Shown: positions 47,355-60,476, counted from the first letter of the stretch. The stretch: DNA of 64,000 bases from Coptis chinensis (GCA_015680905.1 CM027380.1:51003001-51067000); one strand, 5' to 3'. The notes: generated by a model from the letters alone, not told the origin. A program made the numbers and translations.

Positions 47355-48056
47355 CCCGGTTACCTGAATGGTGCACTTACCAATATATGAAATTGTAAGG
47401 AAGTACACAAAACAACAAAATGAGCCGTTTATAGTCAAATACTCGAGACTTTAACAAATAATTGGATATATATATTTATATATACTCTGCAGTTTTCCAT
47501 ATATCAATAACCTAAAGAGTTGTGGGTCTTTCCATAAATAAATAATATGGAATGCACCCCCAAACAGAATCAAGCACCAAGATTTTCTATGACGCAACTT
47601 ATTGAAATGAAAGCGAAGTCTGATAGATCTAGAACGTAACCGAGCATGCACCTTCTTCTTCATCTTTGAACGAAAGGGTGTCCAAGTGAATGATCGTGAG
47701 AAAATAGATGTTTGTGGAAGATATGTTAGATATGGATAAGTTTTAGAAGTAAGGAATGGAAAAAAGGAGAATGTGGGTTTAGCACAAAACTCATTCATGG
47801 TGCAGGTGGGAACTGTCTCAATTTTGAAAATGAAGGTGTCAAGTGCATTTCCCTTGGGAATTATTTCTGTATTAAGAGGATTTAGAAAATCATTAAACAC
47901 AGAAGAAGCAAGATGGTCAAGCACAAACTCCGTGTTCCTTTGAAAAGGTGGGAGGTGGGGAAAATTGGTGATGGAAGATGAATGAATGTCAGCTAGAGCT
48001 CTCATGTCTAGATTATTAGAAGCCTTGAGATATGCAAGACATTCCTCGATAGGTGG
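47355..48056 (-). pseudogene. Element L gag-protease tail (unit B)
   Basis: Second copy of 29,090-29,792. The frame is open from 48,005 (MRALADIHSSSITNF) to a stop at 47,451, longer than in unit A because an indel near 47,635 differs. The open reading continues through KKKVHARLRSRSIRLRFHF and LFRLLIY, resembling E2's tail. Confidence 0.7.
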
Positions 48057-49590
48057 TGATAAACGTAAAAGAATAATTTTACTAATGAATAAAGCGATGA
48101 AACTCTAAACGTAAGTAAAACTAAACGATAATTTACGTTACCTAATTTTATCAAAGATTCTAATCTCAATCCTATGAGATATAATGGAGTAGGAAGTTCG
48201 CTCCACTCCTAGTTCTTCCGATGTTAATGTTCTCTACGTATAAGTAATCTTAACTAAAAAGTCTAATGAGATTTTGCTATGGGCAACTAGACTACGATGC
48301 AACTACCCACAAGATGCAACTAGTCGGGTTATCAAAATAACTATGGGAATGCTAATGCTGATTTGATTATAAGGAGTTAGAGGGGATTGACTCCACCTTA
48401 ACTCAACTTAATCCTATTAACGGCATTTAATCGTCAGAATCGAATTGAACTTCCTCACGAACAATTGGTTCTTCCTAATCCCTAATTACACATGGCATTC
48501 CTACCAATTCATAACTAGCATGTGAACGATTAAACCCATTCTCATGGTGAACTAATTGTTTCTAGAGTGGAAAGAAAAATTACGACGACTTCTACGATAA
48601 TCTAATCAAGCTTTCATCAAGGCTTTCTCACCCCTCTAATGGAGGTTTAGCCGAGAGAATCATTACGCAATCATTTCGATTAAATTTAAACTAAACATGA
48701 TATAAAGAATTGAAATTGACTAATCTAAATTAAACAATAATTAAAATCTAATTAATAACTAAGAATTGAATAACAAGTAATAAATAAAATCGATCTAACA
48801 CAAATATAAATGACAAGAATCTAAATTAACAAACTAGCTATTTTATTAATCAATCTAATTAAGAATAAAGATTCTAGAGTTTAATCTAAAACAAGAATTG
48901 GATTTGAACTAAACTTAACATAAAGAATTAAATCTAGATCTAGAAGCTATTCTAATGGCTACTTTCTATTCTAAGCTACTTTTATTTTCTAACCTAACTC
49001 TCTACTAAAAAATCTACCATTAACAAAGAGCTAAGTTTTGGTTTTTATACTTTCAGATCCAAAAATCGTGCATGGGCTTGGAGCCATGTTTTGGGCCAGA
49101 GAATCAGGCCCAAAACCCAATTCTTTCAGTCCAAAAAGGCCTCTTCAGCTACAGTTAGCTTTAACAGACTTTTCATCCACTTTTACTCCTCTGATTGGAT
49201 CAAGGCTTAGACCATTCGAAAGCTCTTTCCGAGCCGGTCGTTTTGACATAAGGTAGGCCCCATTCCGAGGTCTGAGTCCAAAGATATGGCCTTTGGAAGT
49301 TCTCACGACTTTGTGTCAAGCTTTGTTTTACAAGATCGACTTTTCAGCTTTTGGACCGGGCTTTAGAAAGGCTTTGTCTTCTTGAATCTTGGCCTTTAAT
49401 CACGGAACTCCTTAGTAACCCACCTTTGCTCCTTTATTTCGCTAAAGTGGCACATTTCTACACAAATGGACTTTGAAACCTCGAAATGCATAAAACACGA
49501 TCGTTGTTAACTCTTAATTATTACTCACATAATTGGTCTAATAGTATGATGCATTCACATGGTTAAAACTACAGTTTTGGGCTCTTATCA
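48057..49590 (-). repeat. E2 3' LTR (unit B)
   Basis: 1,534 bp, ends TGATAAACG...CTCTTATCA. GGTGG at 48,052-48,056 on its left. Nearly identical to unit A's copy and close to the 5' LTR at 58,974-60,476. Confidence 0.92.
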
Positions 49591-51400
49591 AACCACCCCC
49601 AAACAGCATTTTGCTTGTCCTCAAGCAAAGATGAGAAATTAGAATAAGTGACCAAAAAATGGAGTTCTATCTACTCGCGTTTATTGAGCGATTGCATTGA
49701 TTATACGCAACAAGGCCTTAAACCACTAGAATTCCCTAATGGACGAAGTTATAGCCTCGTGAGAGTTTTCCAGTGAAGGTACTCACAAACTTCATCTATA
49801 CTACAACGACTAAGAAATAAAACTATTGTCTCCATATTCATGCTCAAATTAACTATACCTCTCACTAGCAATGCATATAGAGTAATCAAATCGAAACCTA
49901 AGCTAATATATGCATAATAATCAATCATCTACAATAAACATATATACAATGAGTAATACTATGAAATGCCTAGCAGTCCGTTTCAAAACTCGAATAGCCG
50001 CCTTAAGTAGGTTCTCACAATAATAGTCAAGATACAACACTCGATTTTTCCACTCAAAGTTCCACATTACTCCAAAGTCAGTGGGCACACTTTTACCTTA
50101 CAATCTCAATGACAACAAGGAAGCCGGAGTCGATCAAACACATCTGCCACTTACTATCACAGTAACATATTCCTAATTGAGCTAGAGGTCTTTATTAGGT
50201 ATTGCGGGGATTAGGAGGTGGTTTAAGAAGGAAGGAAATGGATATTCAAAAAGGACAAGTCTGAGATAATAGAGTCTTCAGATTATGTAACTAGAGAAAA
50301 CCTTGTTATTTACTTTTGCTTCTACACTTTGTTTCCATCCTTAGCCATTTTTTTTTTCTTTTTCTTTTCTTTGGCTTTTGACTCCCTTTTATTTTATTTT
50401 TGGAGTTTTTATTTTATTTCTATTTTTATTTTTCTTTTCTTTGGATGGAAACTTCTTTTCTTTATTTTCTGAAACCATTAACTAACTTTTGTTTACACAA
50501 GTTTTTCTCTTCTTCTTTCTTCCTCATTCTATTTTCAGACTTATCTAAATTGGGTAGGTTGAATTTTTTATTTTGTTTTGTTTTGTAACAGGGTAAAGGA
50601 TTTGTGGTTTATGAAAGGCTAAAGAAAGGCTCAGAGGGGTGACTAGCGGAAAATAATTCATAGGTTTGAATTTCTGGCTATATCGATCCAAAGAGGGCCT
50701 AAATTCTCGCTTAGGATATGGCATAGTGATCAAGCAAGTGGACGGTGATTTCTCTATCCGGATTTTACTTCTCCTTGTGTCATTTCTCAAATGTTTCGCT
50801 TCATATAAGGCTTTAGGCTATATTCTCACAGGATTTGTAGAATAAGTACTCTAGCCTAGATTTCAGAAACTTACTGCTAACAATCATAGATACTCATGTA
50901 ATATATTTATAGATAGATGCAAAGATTATTACCTACATATTAACCTAAGTTCCTAACAATTATTCTGATGCAAAAGCTACGTGAGACTTTTAGATTGTTA
51001 AGAGCATAGAGAAGGAAAACAATACCAATATTCCTAAGTGTATAACAAGAACTTATTTATTTATATTTTTGAAATTTTGAAATTTTAACTAGAAAACAAA
51101 TGGATATTATACATATCTATATCCTAGCAGATGCCTTAATTACACGCGGTTTCTATGCCCCCAAACAAGAAGCATGCTTTGTCCTCACAAGATTGTAAAT
51201 AAAGAGGGTAGGAAAAATACCATTGAAACGTGGAAATTCGTGAACATCTGCAAAACAAAGTTAGAACGCACTAATATAGGAAATAAAACCGACGCAACTC
51301 TATAATGAAGTTCTACCCATTATGGGGTTAACAAGAATGAAATTGCTTCGGGACATAAGCAGACACTAACTAGAATGAAAACTTACCTTAGCTCTCGTGA
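49591..51400 (-). other. E2 3' UTR (unit B)
   Basis: Non-coding; PPT-like GGGGGTGGTT (minus) beside the LTR. T-rich runs at about 50,349-50,440. Confidence 0.75.
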
Positions 51401-52322
51401 TTACTCATTATCTTCCTCATCCTCTTCTTCCATAAAGAAGTGAGGTTCCTTTGAGTCTGCCATGCCATGATAATTTGCCGGGCTTCCCGCCATTTATCAT
51501 CTATTATTGCTAACCTATTAAGGGCCACTTTGCGACGGGGTGTAGGGTGCAACCTGATGAGGTTGTATCCTCCACCCCTGCCAAGTCATTACACGGAAGG
51601 ATCGAATAATACTATTGGTGGGTCGTCGTTAATCGACCGTAATCCAATCCGCGGAAACGTGTACAAAAATAGGAAAGAAACATAGCATAATACGGAAACT
51701 AGAACAGGCATAAGAAGGAACTTATGCCTCATGCTATGAGATCGAGCTAAACTAGACATCAAGGTTCGGGGAAGGTCATGACACATACGTCCCGTGTCTA
51801 AAGCAAGGAAAACGCTGCAAGTGGCATCATTCACAGAAGAAAAATGTCATTCCCCTAAAATGTTTAGCATGATACAAAACATAACAGTTCCTATATTCGT
51901 GGACAGGCTACCAAAAGCGACGTTATAGTCCCCTTGGTCCTCGATACGGAAAATGCCCGCCCCATACGACTCATGCAAAAACTCATAAGTGTAGACATAC
52001 ATATTATCTACCCAATAACACCATGGGTCTTCTATTTTAGCGGGCATAGCAAGTCCAAGAACAAATGCTAGCAAGAACCTGGTAATTTCCATTAGTTCAT
52101 TATCAATGTTGATGGAGAACACTTGTTCTCCATCTGGTCTTTCAAAGAAAATGCAGTTATCGTAAAAATAAGATGCTAGTGTTGGAGAATAAAGTGCATC
52201 CGGTCTTACCATAAAGCTGCTCCCAACCAACGTGATGTGATCGCCACAAAACCAAGCACCATAAGTAGTGCTTTGGAACAAATCTTCGAAAGACTATTCC
52301 GTATCAATGTTGGAGATGTCAT
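51401..52322 (-). pseudogene. E2 ORF C (unit B), best-preserved copy
   Basis: ATG at 52,320-52,322 (minus), TAA at 51,401-51,403, about 307 codons. From 52,281 to 51,847 it is open: FQSTTYGAWFCGDHITLVGS, VRPDALYSPTLASYFYDN, LLAFVLGLAMPAKIEDPWCY, then NIGTVMFCIMLNILGE. These align with E1 ORF C in order, including YSPTLASYFYDN against YSPGLATYFYNN. The N-terminal 15 codons and the C-terminal third are in other frames. The protein is predicted soluble or weakly membrane-associated; I see no signal peptide. Confidence 0.7.
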
Positions 52323-52635
52323 CTCAAAATTACGCCCGAATAGGTGCGAATGATCCGAAACTACCCAAGAAAACCGAATTTTTCAGTCCACGGAAGTTAG
52401 AGCCGAAAAGCGCTCCAAGAATTGGAAATCCAGTGTTTGAGCGGTCGCTTAAAAGCCTTACCTTGAAAAGGCCCGACAAAAAACTGAAAAAATTTGCAGA
52501 GCGAGTGCACTCCTCAGAGAAATGCGCGAGTTGCCGAAACTCGAAAAAATGAGACTAAACGCGGGATTCGTGGGAGTGAACGCGAAGTTATGGAGGTTAG
52601 GTGTATTGTGAGTTGTGAGTGTATAATGTATGAAG
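52323..52635 (-). other. Leader of E2 ORF C (unit B)
   Basis: Non-coding, with decayed GC-rich motifs (AGCGCTTTTCGGC, about 52,402-52,414). Downstream of the TATA box. Confidence 0.5.
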
Positions 52636-52645
52636 TTTATATAGG
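52636..52645 (-). promoter_or_regulatory. Internal TATA box before E2 ORF C (unit B)
   Basis: CCTATATAAA (minus), followed by CTTCATACATTATACACTC. Identical context in unit A. Confidence 0.55.
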
Positions 52646-53108
52646 TTTTAAGTTGCTAAACCGGATCGGGAAGTTTCCAAAAGGTTTTTACGGCAGTTTC
52701 AGGAAATACCAAAATTTCCAAACCCGAAAACGGAAACAACTCATTTCTTGATTCTAAAACAAACCTAGTATCTTTTAGGTTGAATTTATGATAGAATCTA
52801 CCTATTTAATCGATATTTCATCCTACCATAATACTTATTCATAGATATGCCTAAACGCCATATTTTCACCTTGACTCATAATAAATTCTAAGACGAGGGT
52901 CATATAAAAATAATGCTGGAATAGATAAAACCACCCCCAAACAATTTGGGAAGGTGGGATCAATATTAAACAACCACGCATAATGAAAATAACCACATTA
53001 TATTAAAATTTTCATTCGAAGTACATTTCACTACAAAATTCAAATTACGGAAATAAAACTTACATGAAAATAAATGACAATAATGAAACTACAAATAAAA
53101 ATAGAACA
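52646..53108 (-). other. Spacer between E2 ORF A and the ORF C promoter (unit B)
   Basis: AT-rich and non-coding; nothing else seen. Confidence 0.45.
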
Positions 53109-54279
53109 TCAAACGATACTATCCCTAATCACTCCTGTACTGGTAGCGGAGGGCACACGCCCAGGAGATGGCTCCTGAGCTCCCGATGGGCCAGCACCAT
53201 TCGTCCTTCGGCGACGACGCTCGTGCCTCGATGGTGTGTCCTCGGCGAGAGTCCCCGTGAGGTGGGAATCGTCGGCGAGCATGTCGGTCCGAATCGGGCG
53301 CCGAAGCTTCTAGCTCGCCCTCATCTGTTCCCCCCTCTCATCCTCTCCGGTAATGGATCTCGGTTATGATGGATAGTTGCCCGTCGAGTCCGGAGGTCTT
53401 CGCAGATGGTGTTGAGCTTAACGCGATGCCACGCATGAATTACGGCCATGCGTTAAGCGCCCGACCAAAGACCTCTCCGGGGCATCCGCGATCAAAACAA
53501 GTCAAATCCTCCTCATCCTCCGGGCATTCTCATTTCCCCATCCTCCTCGGCATTCTCGTTTCCCCATCCTCTTCGCTTCTTCTATCCTCACCAACCCTCC
53601 AAACTCGTTGGACACACTCCTTATAGATGCGTGGGTTTTTGGTGTAGGTGATGTATGTCCTATCGACGCTCGAAGCCGCTCTCAACTTCAAAGATGATCT
53701 TGGTTATCAACACAGGGAGAGGTGCAAATGACTTCCCTACCCCCTAATCATGCTAAGCAAAACTCCAAGATGCAGAACTCGTTACTTTTGCTCCTGGAGT
53801 ATCCATAAGATGTGGAGGCAATTCAGGCCGATGTCGCTGACCTTCTCCTTCCCCAGGACGTTCCGACCAATCCACTGAGCTGCAGCCAGCTGGTTGGTCC
53901 TAAGGGATGCCTGGCGAACACAGTGCGATCTCGCATTGTAGTTCCTTCAGAATCGCCACGCGCTCATCAATGGCTCTACCCCATTATATTGGGACTCCTG
54001 TAACGTGACATCTAGATGGATTCTAGGCGGAATGCCTAGAATCTCATCCAACAACCCAGTATTCACTTCCTTCCTCCTCTTCGCCACCAAAACAAAAATC
54101 CTAGTCCCTTCCAACTCCCTCGTATTGTAGAATCGCCGGACTAAGTTTTCGGGTAATAGGCTTCAGTCGAAAGTACCACAAGCTATTCTAGTCTCGATCG
54201 ATCATTTCATCACCGTGAAAACGGTCTGCGGTGGTCGTCCCGTAAAAGCTTGCTCTCGCAAAATTCGTTGTTGAGCCAT
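53109..54279 (-). pseudogene. E2 ORF A (unit B), frameshifted
   Basis: ATG at 54,277-54,279 (MAQQRILREQAF). Stop taken as TGA at 53,109-53,111, in frame with the Arg-rich HERRRRR segment and a Gly/Pro/Ser-rich tail (NGAGPSGAQEPSPG). About 390 codons, the same as E1 ORF A. The frame breaks within 15 codons of the start and again several times. Layout as in E1: FY/RGW-type N-terminus, hydrophobic middle, charged coil, low-complexity tail. Function unknown. Confidence 0.6.
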
Positions 54280-55350
54280 TGGAAGTTTGAATACGGTTTG
54301 AGGTTTGTAGAAGGTAAGGGAAAGCAATGAGGGACACCTCACTAAAAAGGAACGATGGTGGTGGTGGTGTGGTGGCAGCAGCACAAAAATTTTTATTTTA
54401 TTTTGATTTTTTGGTGTTTTTTGTTGATTTAAATTGGTGGAGGTTGTGGGCGGTGCGGTTGGAGTCGATTTGGGTTGGGTCTTGGATTGTGAGCGTGGGT
54501 AATTGGGTTTTGTTTTTTTTTATTTTTTTTTTTAGGTTTTGGAAGCTTTGTTAATGGCGTTAATGGCGGTTTGGAGAATATGAACGCGACTGTTGAAGGT
54601 AAGGGCGCGGGTTGGGCCCAAGCCCAATTCGAAATTTGTGAATTTTTCGATTTTTTCGCGAAACTTCAAATCAAAATTGCTGCTTCGTTACCGGTCCGAT
54701 TTTTGCGAATGAGATATGAAAATGATCAGGAGAGAATTTCCAATCCAATGATCCATAAAACACTCTATTCCGACCGTGGATGACATATAAGATAATGGAA
54801 AATGCCTCGAAGTCGCGGCATGACGACGTTATCGCTTAACGATCAACTCTAAATTCATAGATTATGTCAACCCGAATCGAACACAATTAAACGGCCTAAG
54901 CAATTCTAATGGGACATAAAACATTTTAGGATCGGAAACACAATATACCCACCCAAAACAAATTTTTACAACGGCTTAGAAAATTTGTTTTAGCAATGGG
55001 TCTTTTAAAGTCGATTCCCGACTTCCTAGTTTACTATGTTTATTATTTAATATTTTTTTACTTTTATAAGGAAAAACAATGAGCAAGAAAGACATAATTC
55101 ACCCCCGTAGAGAAACATGACTCAAAAAAATCCGAAAAAAATATGCAAGAGTGGAAAACGGAATTATGTTAAACGGGGACTTAGGATCCGTACTTACAGC
55201 CCACACACACTCCGTAGGGATGGCCCGTTACCTTAATGGTGCACTCACCAATATATGAAAATGAAAGGAAATGCACCAAACACAAAAGTTGAGTCGTTTA
55301 TAGTCGATACTCGAGATCAGATCTAAACATATGTATGAACATGCAGTTTA
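54280..55350 (-). other. E2 spacer upstream of ORF A (unit B)
   Basis: Non-coding. Contains the uninterrupted equivalent of E1's target at about 55,222-55,245. A GGTGGTGGTGGTGT run lies at 54,357-54,370. Confidence 0.6.
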
Positions 55351-58300
55351 TCATATATCAACAACCAAATAGTTGTGGATTATTCCATAAATAAATATCA
55401 CGTAAAAAACATATCCAAACACAATCAAGCACCATGATTTCCAATGACGCAACCTAGTGAAATGAAAGCGAAGTCGGATCACCCTATTACGTAACCTAGC
55501 ATGCACCTTCTTTTTCATTTTTTGAATGAGTGGGTGTTCTAGTAAATAAGTGTGGAAAAGTGAATGGTTGTGGAGAATATGGTGGATATGGATAAGTTGT
55601 AGAAGGATAGCATGTAAAAAATAAGGATGTGGGTTTAGCACAAAACTCATTCATGGTGTAGGTAGGGACTGTCTCAAGTCTGAAAATGAAGGTGTCAAAC
55701 GCTTTTGTCTTCTGAAGTATTCATTTACTAGGTGGATTTAAAAACTTATGAAGCACAGAAGAAACAAAAGGATCGAGTGCAAACTCGAGATTCCTTTGAA
55801 AGGGTGGAAGGAGGGAAGTCGAGGTGGATGTTGTGGAAAGTAGTTCTTGATAGGGTGAATTATCACCTGCTCTAAGAAACTCATCGAATTGCTCATCTAG
55901 ATTGGTCATATCCTCGTTACTATGATAGTCCTCTACATCTTTGAGAAAGTCATCTATCTCATCCTCATCCGTAATATGTGTATCAACTAGTGTAGGGATG
56001 GAAATGTTGGAGTCTGAACTTCCAAAAGAAAGAAATTTGGGCATATGATTATCAGGGAACGTGTTGTTGAAATAATCTCTAGCAAAGCTCTCGATCATGC
56101 TAACCTCTCCATCCATAGACGAATCGAGTAACTGTGTCTTTGTTTTAAAAACATTGACTTCAACATCAAGATGGCCAAAAGACATGGACATTAAACCATC
56201 GCGGCAATTAATGAGCGATTGGCGGTTAATGGAAAAGGATGCCCTAAGATGATCGGACAGAGTCGTAATCCACTTCCTCGTGGTCGAGGATGACAAAATC
56301 AGCCGGATAGTAAAAATCCTGAACTTTTACGAGAACATTTTCGACGACTCCTTTAGGATACTTAATAGACTGATCAGCTAATTGCAACATCATTTTAGTG
56401 GGTTGCATCTCGTCTAGACCTATTTGTCTATACAAATAAAACGGGAGTAAGTTAACACTAGCCCCTAAGTCTAATAACGCGGTCGTCGTATAAGAATCTC
56501 CTAAGGTGCATTGTACAGTAGGACGACCAGGGTCCTTGTACTTAACAATTCCATTATGTTCAGATAGAGTTGGGAATTGTTCTATTAAAAAGGCGTCATT
56601 TGGTATATTGGTCTTACGCCTAGTAGTACATAATTCATTAAGAAACTTAGCATGGTGTGGTAGCTTTTTAATAGCTTCGAGGAAAGGAAGGTTTATAGTT
56701 AGATTCTTGAAAACGTCCCTAATCTCCTCATAATTAGTATCCCTAGTTAACACGGCTAATTTTTGTGGAAACGGTGGTTTCTGTTTATATTTAGCGATGG
56801 TATCACCCGGATGTTTAACCGCGGGCTTTCTGTTTCTTAGGTTGTGTTGTAACCGGGTACCTCTACAAAGGGTAGGCTCTTGGTTTCTATTTCAAGATCT
56901 AGTAAAATAGCAGGTGTAGGGGCTCTTGGTGGGGTAACTATAGGCATAGTTACTTTGTTATCAACCACTCTGCCGTAATCGGAGAGTGGTGATGGCCTTT
57001 AGCTCACCTACATTTTCATATTCATTACTAGTATTATCGGTTACCTCAAAGGCTGTATTTGTTGTTTTAGGATTAGGTATTTCGTGACTTGGAAACACAC
57101 CTTTGGGTTGGGCTTTATCTTGAGCCAACTGTTGGGTTAAATTATTAACGAATTGTAGAAGCCGTTGGTTAGATTGAGCCATGGTTTGAAAAGTTTTTGG
57201 CTCACTTGTATGAAAGTGTCAAGACGATCCAACCATTGTGGGTGTAGTAGTCACGGGTGGTGTGGATCGAACTATTTCGCGAATTATTTATGGGTGGATT
57301 TTGATAGTTATTATTTATCTAACGATACCTCTATTAGCATTATAATTATTATAAATACCTTGACTTTGTGCTTGACCTTGTCGAGGTTGCATTTGGTTGT
57401 TATAATTATTAAAATTACCCCGACCCCGCCCTTGTCGTGGTGGAGCTTGGTTAAAACTTTGTGTTGGCCTAACATATTGATTATTGTACCTCGGAGGTGT
57501 GACGGTTGGTTATTTCTCCAACCGATGTTGGGATTTTGTCTCCAAGGGGCGTTAGGTTCATTATTAATGGAACAAGCCCGCTCATAGGCAATAGGACGTT
57601 GGGAGTCGGATGCTCAAGGCTCCAAATGAAACTACATGGATTTGAATTTACGCTCATGACGGGATAGGCTTTTGTTGAACAAAATGGCCTCTACCTTTTT
57701 AGTGAGTGATTCGATTAGAGTTTTAAGCTAGGGTCGTGTTTAATTTCAAACATACCGGGCCTTAATCAGATTAGAAGAACTAGCGGAGCGGTGGATATCA
57801 TCACTACCCCAGTTGTTATTTTTCGCTTTAGTTTGATCATCTAAAAATTTATAAGCCTCCGAGGCTCCTTTGCTTAAGAAACTACCCCATTCATTATGTC
57901 TAGGACTTCTTTATGGTGGTGTAGAACTTTGAAAAGGCAATTTAACTAACGTGTCTTTCGCTAAATTATGATGTGGACACTCTATAAGGAGATCGGTGAA
58001 ACGATTCCAAGCCTCCAAAATGTTTCATGAGGATTTTGTCGAAAAGAAATGAATCTTGGAAAGCATCTCATCCGTCTTTAGGGGTGGGTAAAATGTTCCA
58101 TAAACAAATGAACAAGTTTAGCCCACGAGTCCACGAAATTAGGCGTTTGGGCAGTTAACTAAGACGCCGCTTTATCGGGCTAAGGTGAAAGGGAATACCC
58201 CGAAGTTTAATTTGTTCCGCACCAACCGTAGGATGGTGGAATGTTGTTAGGACTTGTTCAATCCTACGCGTGTGATAAGGTTTTTCATGGTCTAATCCAT

Positions 58301-58441
58301 GAAAAACGGGTAACAAATTAAAATATTTGGGGATTCGAAATCCCCATCGGGTCTGCTAGAACGATGCAAGATTTGGGGCTATCGCCAAGGCTTTGTAGAA
58401 GTCGAGAGAGGAGTCTCTCTTTCTTCACCATTATATCGGTG
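55351..58441 (-). pseudogene. E2 gag-protease polyprotein, frameshifted
   Basis: ATG at 58,439-58,441. The gag part (58,441-57,560) is badly broken; PHHNLAKDTLVK-type sequence is still readable near 57,960, and the zinc knuckle (57,570-57,650) is shifted. The protease part is open (56,753-56,244): DVFKNLTINLPFLEAIKKLP, then LLDLGASVNLLP (catalytic DLGAS), LADQSIKYPKGVVENVLVKV, DFYYPADFVILD. The acidic linker follows (56,296-55,721; DTHITDEDEIDDFLKDVEDY). Then a C-terminal tail ends at 55,351 with KKKVHARLRNRVIRLRFHF. There is no RT after it. L and E1 give the domain assignments. Confidence 0.82.
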
Positions 58442-58973
58442 GTGTATGTGGAATAGTAGCTAGAGGTGTAATGGGTGGTATACTAGATAGACGTATTTGT
58501 CGACGTTGTGTAATTACGTTAGTTGTTTTTCTTCACCGCACCTTAATCTCATGCAAGACTAAGTCGAACTTAACTAAACATGCAACACTCCAAACAATTC
58601 GATATACTAGTAGAAACCTCTAACCGAGATCACGAGGTGTGGAAGAAAGGAATACCTGATTGCGTCCTTGCTTCGCTTATAAATAGCGTCTTGTTCACGC
58701 GTGTTCAGTGTATATAACAAGTTAGAACACTGAAAAACTTGAAAATTGAAAGTTCGAGTCAAAACTGTTGAATTCCAGAAAAATTAGCAAAGGGCGCGGG
58801 TGCGCTCTCATAGGGCGCGGTCGCGCTCCGTGTAATTTTCAAATTACAGTGTTTTTAGGGCGGGTCGTGCTCCACATGGGTACAGGTCGTGCTCGTGTTC
58901 CAGGCTATAGGGCGCAGGTGCGCTCCTTATAGGCGCGGTCGCGCTCAGTGTATTTTTAACCGGAACTTTTCAA
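58442..58973 (-). other. E2 5' leader with GC-rich motifs
   Basis: Non-coding. On the minus strand it holds GAGCGCGACCGCGCC twice (58,814-58,827 with one base missing, and about 58,932-58,946) plus related copies at 58,790-58,930. The PBS expected at its right edge is missing: leader joins the LTR at about 58,973 with no TGGCGCC (minus). Confidence 0.7.
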
Positions 58974-60476
58974 CGATGAAACTCTAAACGTAAGTAAAAC
59001 TAAACGATAATTTACGTGCCTAATTTTATCAAAGATTCTACTCTCAATCCTATGAGATATAATGGAGTAGGAAGTTCGTTGCACTCCTAGTTCTTCCGCA
59101 TGTTAATGTTCTCTACGTATAAGTAATCTTAACTAAAAAGTCTAATGAGAGATTTACGAAGTGACAACTAGACTACGATGCAACTACCCACAAGATGCAA
59201 CTAGTCGGTTATCAAAATAACTATGGGAATGCTATGTTGATTCGATTATAAGGAGTTAGAGGGGGATTGATTCCACCTTAACTCAACTTAATCCTATTAA
59301 CGACAAATCGTCGTAATCAGAATTGAACTGCTTCGCAGAACAATTAGTTCTTCCTAATCCCTAATTACACATGGCATTCCTACCAATTCATAACTAGCAT
59401 GTGAACGATTAAACCCATTCTCATGGTGAACTAATCGTTTCTAGAGTGGAAAGGAAATTATGACAACTCTACGATAATCGGAATCAAGCTTTCATCAAGG
59501 CTTCTCAACCCCCTCTAATGGAGGTTTAGCCGAGAATCATTACGCAATCATTTCCAATTAAATTTAAACTAAACATGATATAAAGAATTGAAATTTACTA
59601 ATCTAAATTAAACAATAATTAAAATCTAATTAATAACTAAGAATTGAATAACAAGTAATAAATGAAATCAGATCTAACACAAATGTAAATGACAAGAATC
59701 GAAATTAACAAACTAGCTATTTTATTAATCAATCTAATTAAGAATAAAGATTCTAGAGTTTAATCTAAAACAAGAATTGGATTTGAACTAAACTTAACAT
59801 AAAGAATTAAATCTAGATCTAGAAGATATTCTAATGGCTACTTTCTATTCTAAGCTACTTTTATTTTCTAACCTAACTCTCTACTAAAAAATCTACCATT
59901 AACAAAGAGCTAAGCTTTGGTTTTTATACTTTCAGATCCAAAAATCGTGCATGGGCTTGGAGCCATGTTTTGGGCCATAGAATCAGGCCCAAAACCCAAT
60001 TCTTTCAGTCCAAAAAGGCCTCTTCAGCTGCAGTTGGCTTCAACAGACTTTTCGTCCACTTCTGATCCTCTAATTGGATCAAGGCTTGGACCATTGGAAA
60101 GCTCTTTCCGAGCCGGTCGTTTTGACATAAGGTAGGCCCCATTCCGAGGTCTGAGTCCAAAGATATGGCCTTCGGAAGTTTTGCTTACTTTGTGTCTTTG
60201 TTTACGCCTGGCCGACTTTTCAGCTTTTGACCGGGCTTTAGAAAGGCTTTGTCTTCTTGAATCTTGGCCTTTAATCACGGAACTCCTTAGTAACTGACCT
60301 TTGCTCCTTTATTTCGCTAAAGTGGCACATTTCTGCACATAATGGACTTTGAAACCTGAAATGCATAAAAACACGTGATCAGTGTTAACTCTTAATTATT
60401 ACTCACATAATTGGTCTAATAGTATGACTGTTACAGGGTTAAAACTACAGTTTTGGGCTTTTATCAGGTGGGTCAA
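58974..60476 (-). repeat. E2 5' LTR, inner end truncated
   Basis: 1,503 bp. The right (outer) end TTTTATCA is followed by TSD GGTGG (60,477-60,481). The left (inner) end starts at CAACGATGAAACTC, about 40 bp short of the full LTR (TGATAAACG...). TATA-like AGTATAAAAACC (minus) at about 59,921-59,932. Close to both 3' LTR copies. Confidence 0.88.

Larger units (their letters stand above)
37565..55796. repeat. 18.26-kb tandem duplication, unit B
   Basis: 18,232 bp, same order and orientation as unit A throughout. Many one- to four-base indels and C/T differences from unit A, often at CG or CAG/CTG, while the part 47,355-49,300 is almost identical to 29,090-31,030. It could be a genuine duplication or an assembly product. 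Confidence 0.9.
29793..60476 (-). mobile_element. E2: non-autonomous Athila-type element, enlarged by the duplication
   Basis: On the minus strand: 5' LTR 60,476-58,974 (inner end truncated), leader, broken gag-protease (58,441-55,351), spacer, ORF A, internal promoter, ORF C, 3' UTR, PPT, 3' LTR. TSD GGTGG at 29,788-29,792 and 60,477-60,481. RT, RNase H and integrase are absent. The 18.26-kb duplication has one break inside it, so the 3' part of E2 occurs twice (29,793-37,564 and 48,057-55,796), separated by duplicated E1 and L sequence. The original element would be about 12.4 kb. Mobilisation must have used enzymes from another element; E1-type is the natural candidate because 3' UTR, PPT and LTR ends are shared. 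Confidence 0.85.

Noticed and set aside
57165-57587. A 140-codon plus-strand frame
   Set aside because: Antisense shadow of the E2 gag C-terminal region, itself broken; no domain.
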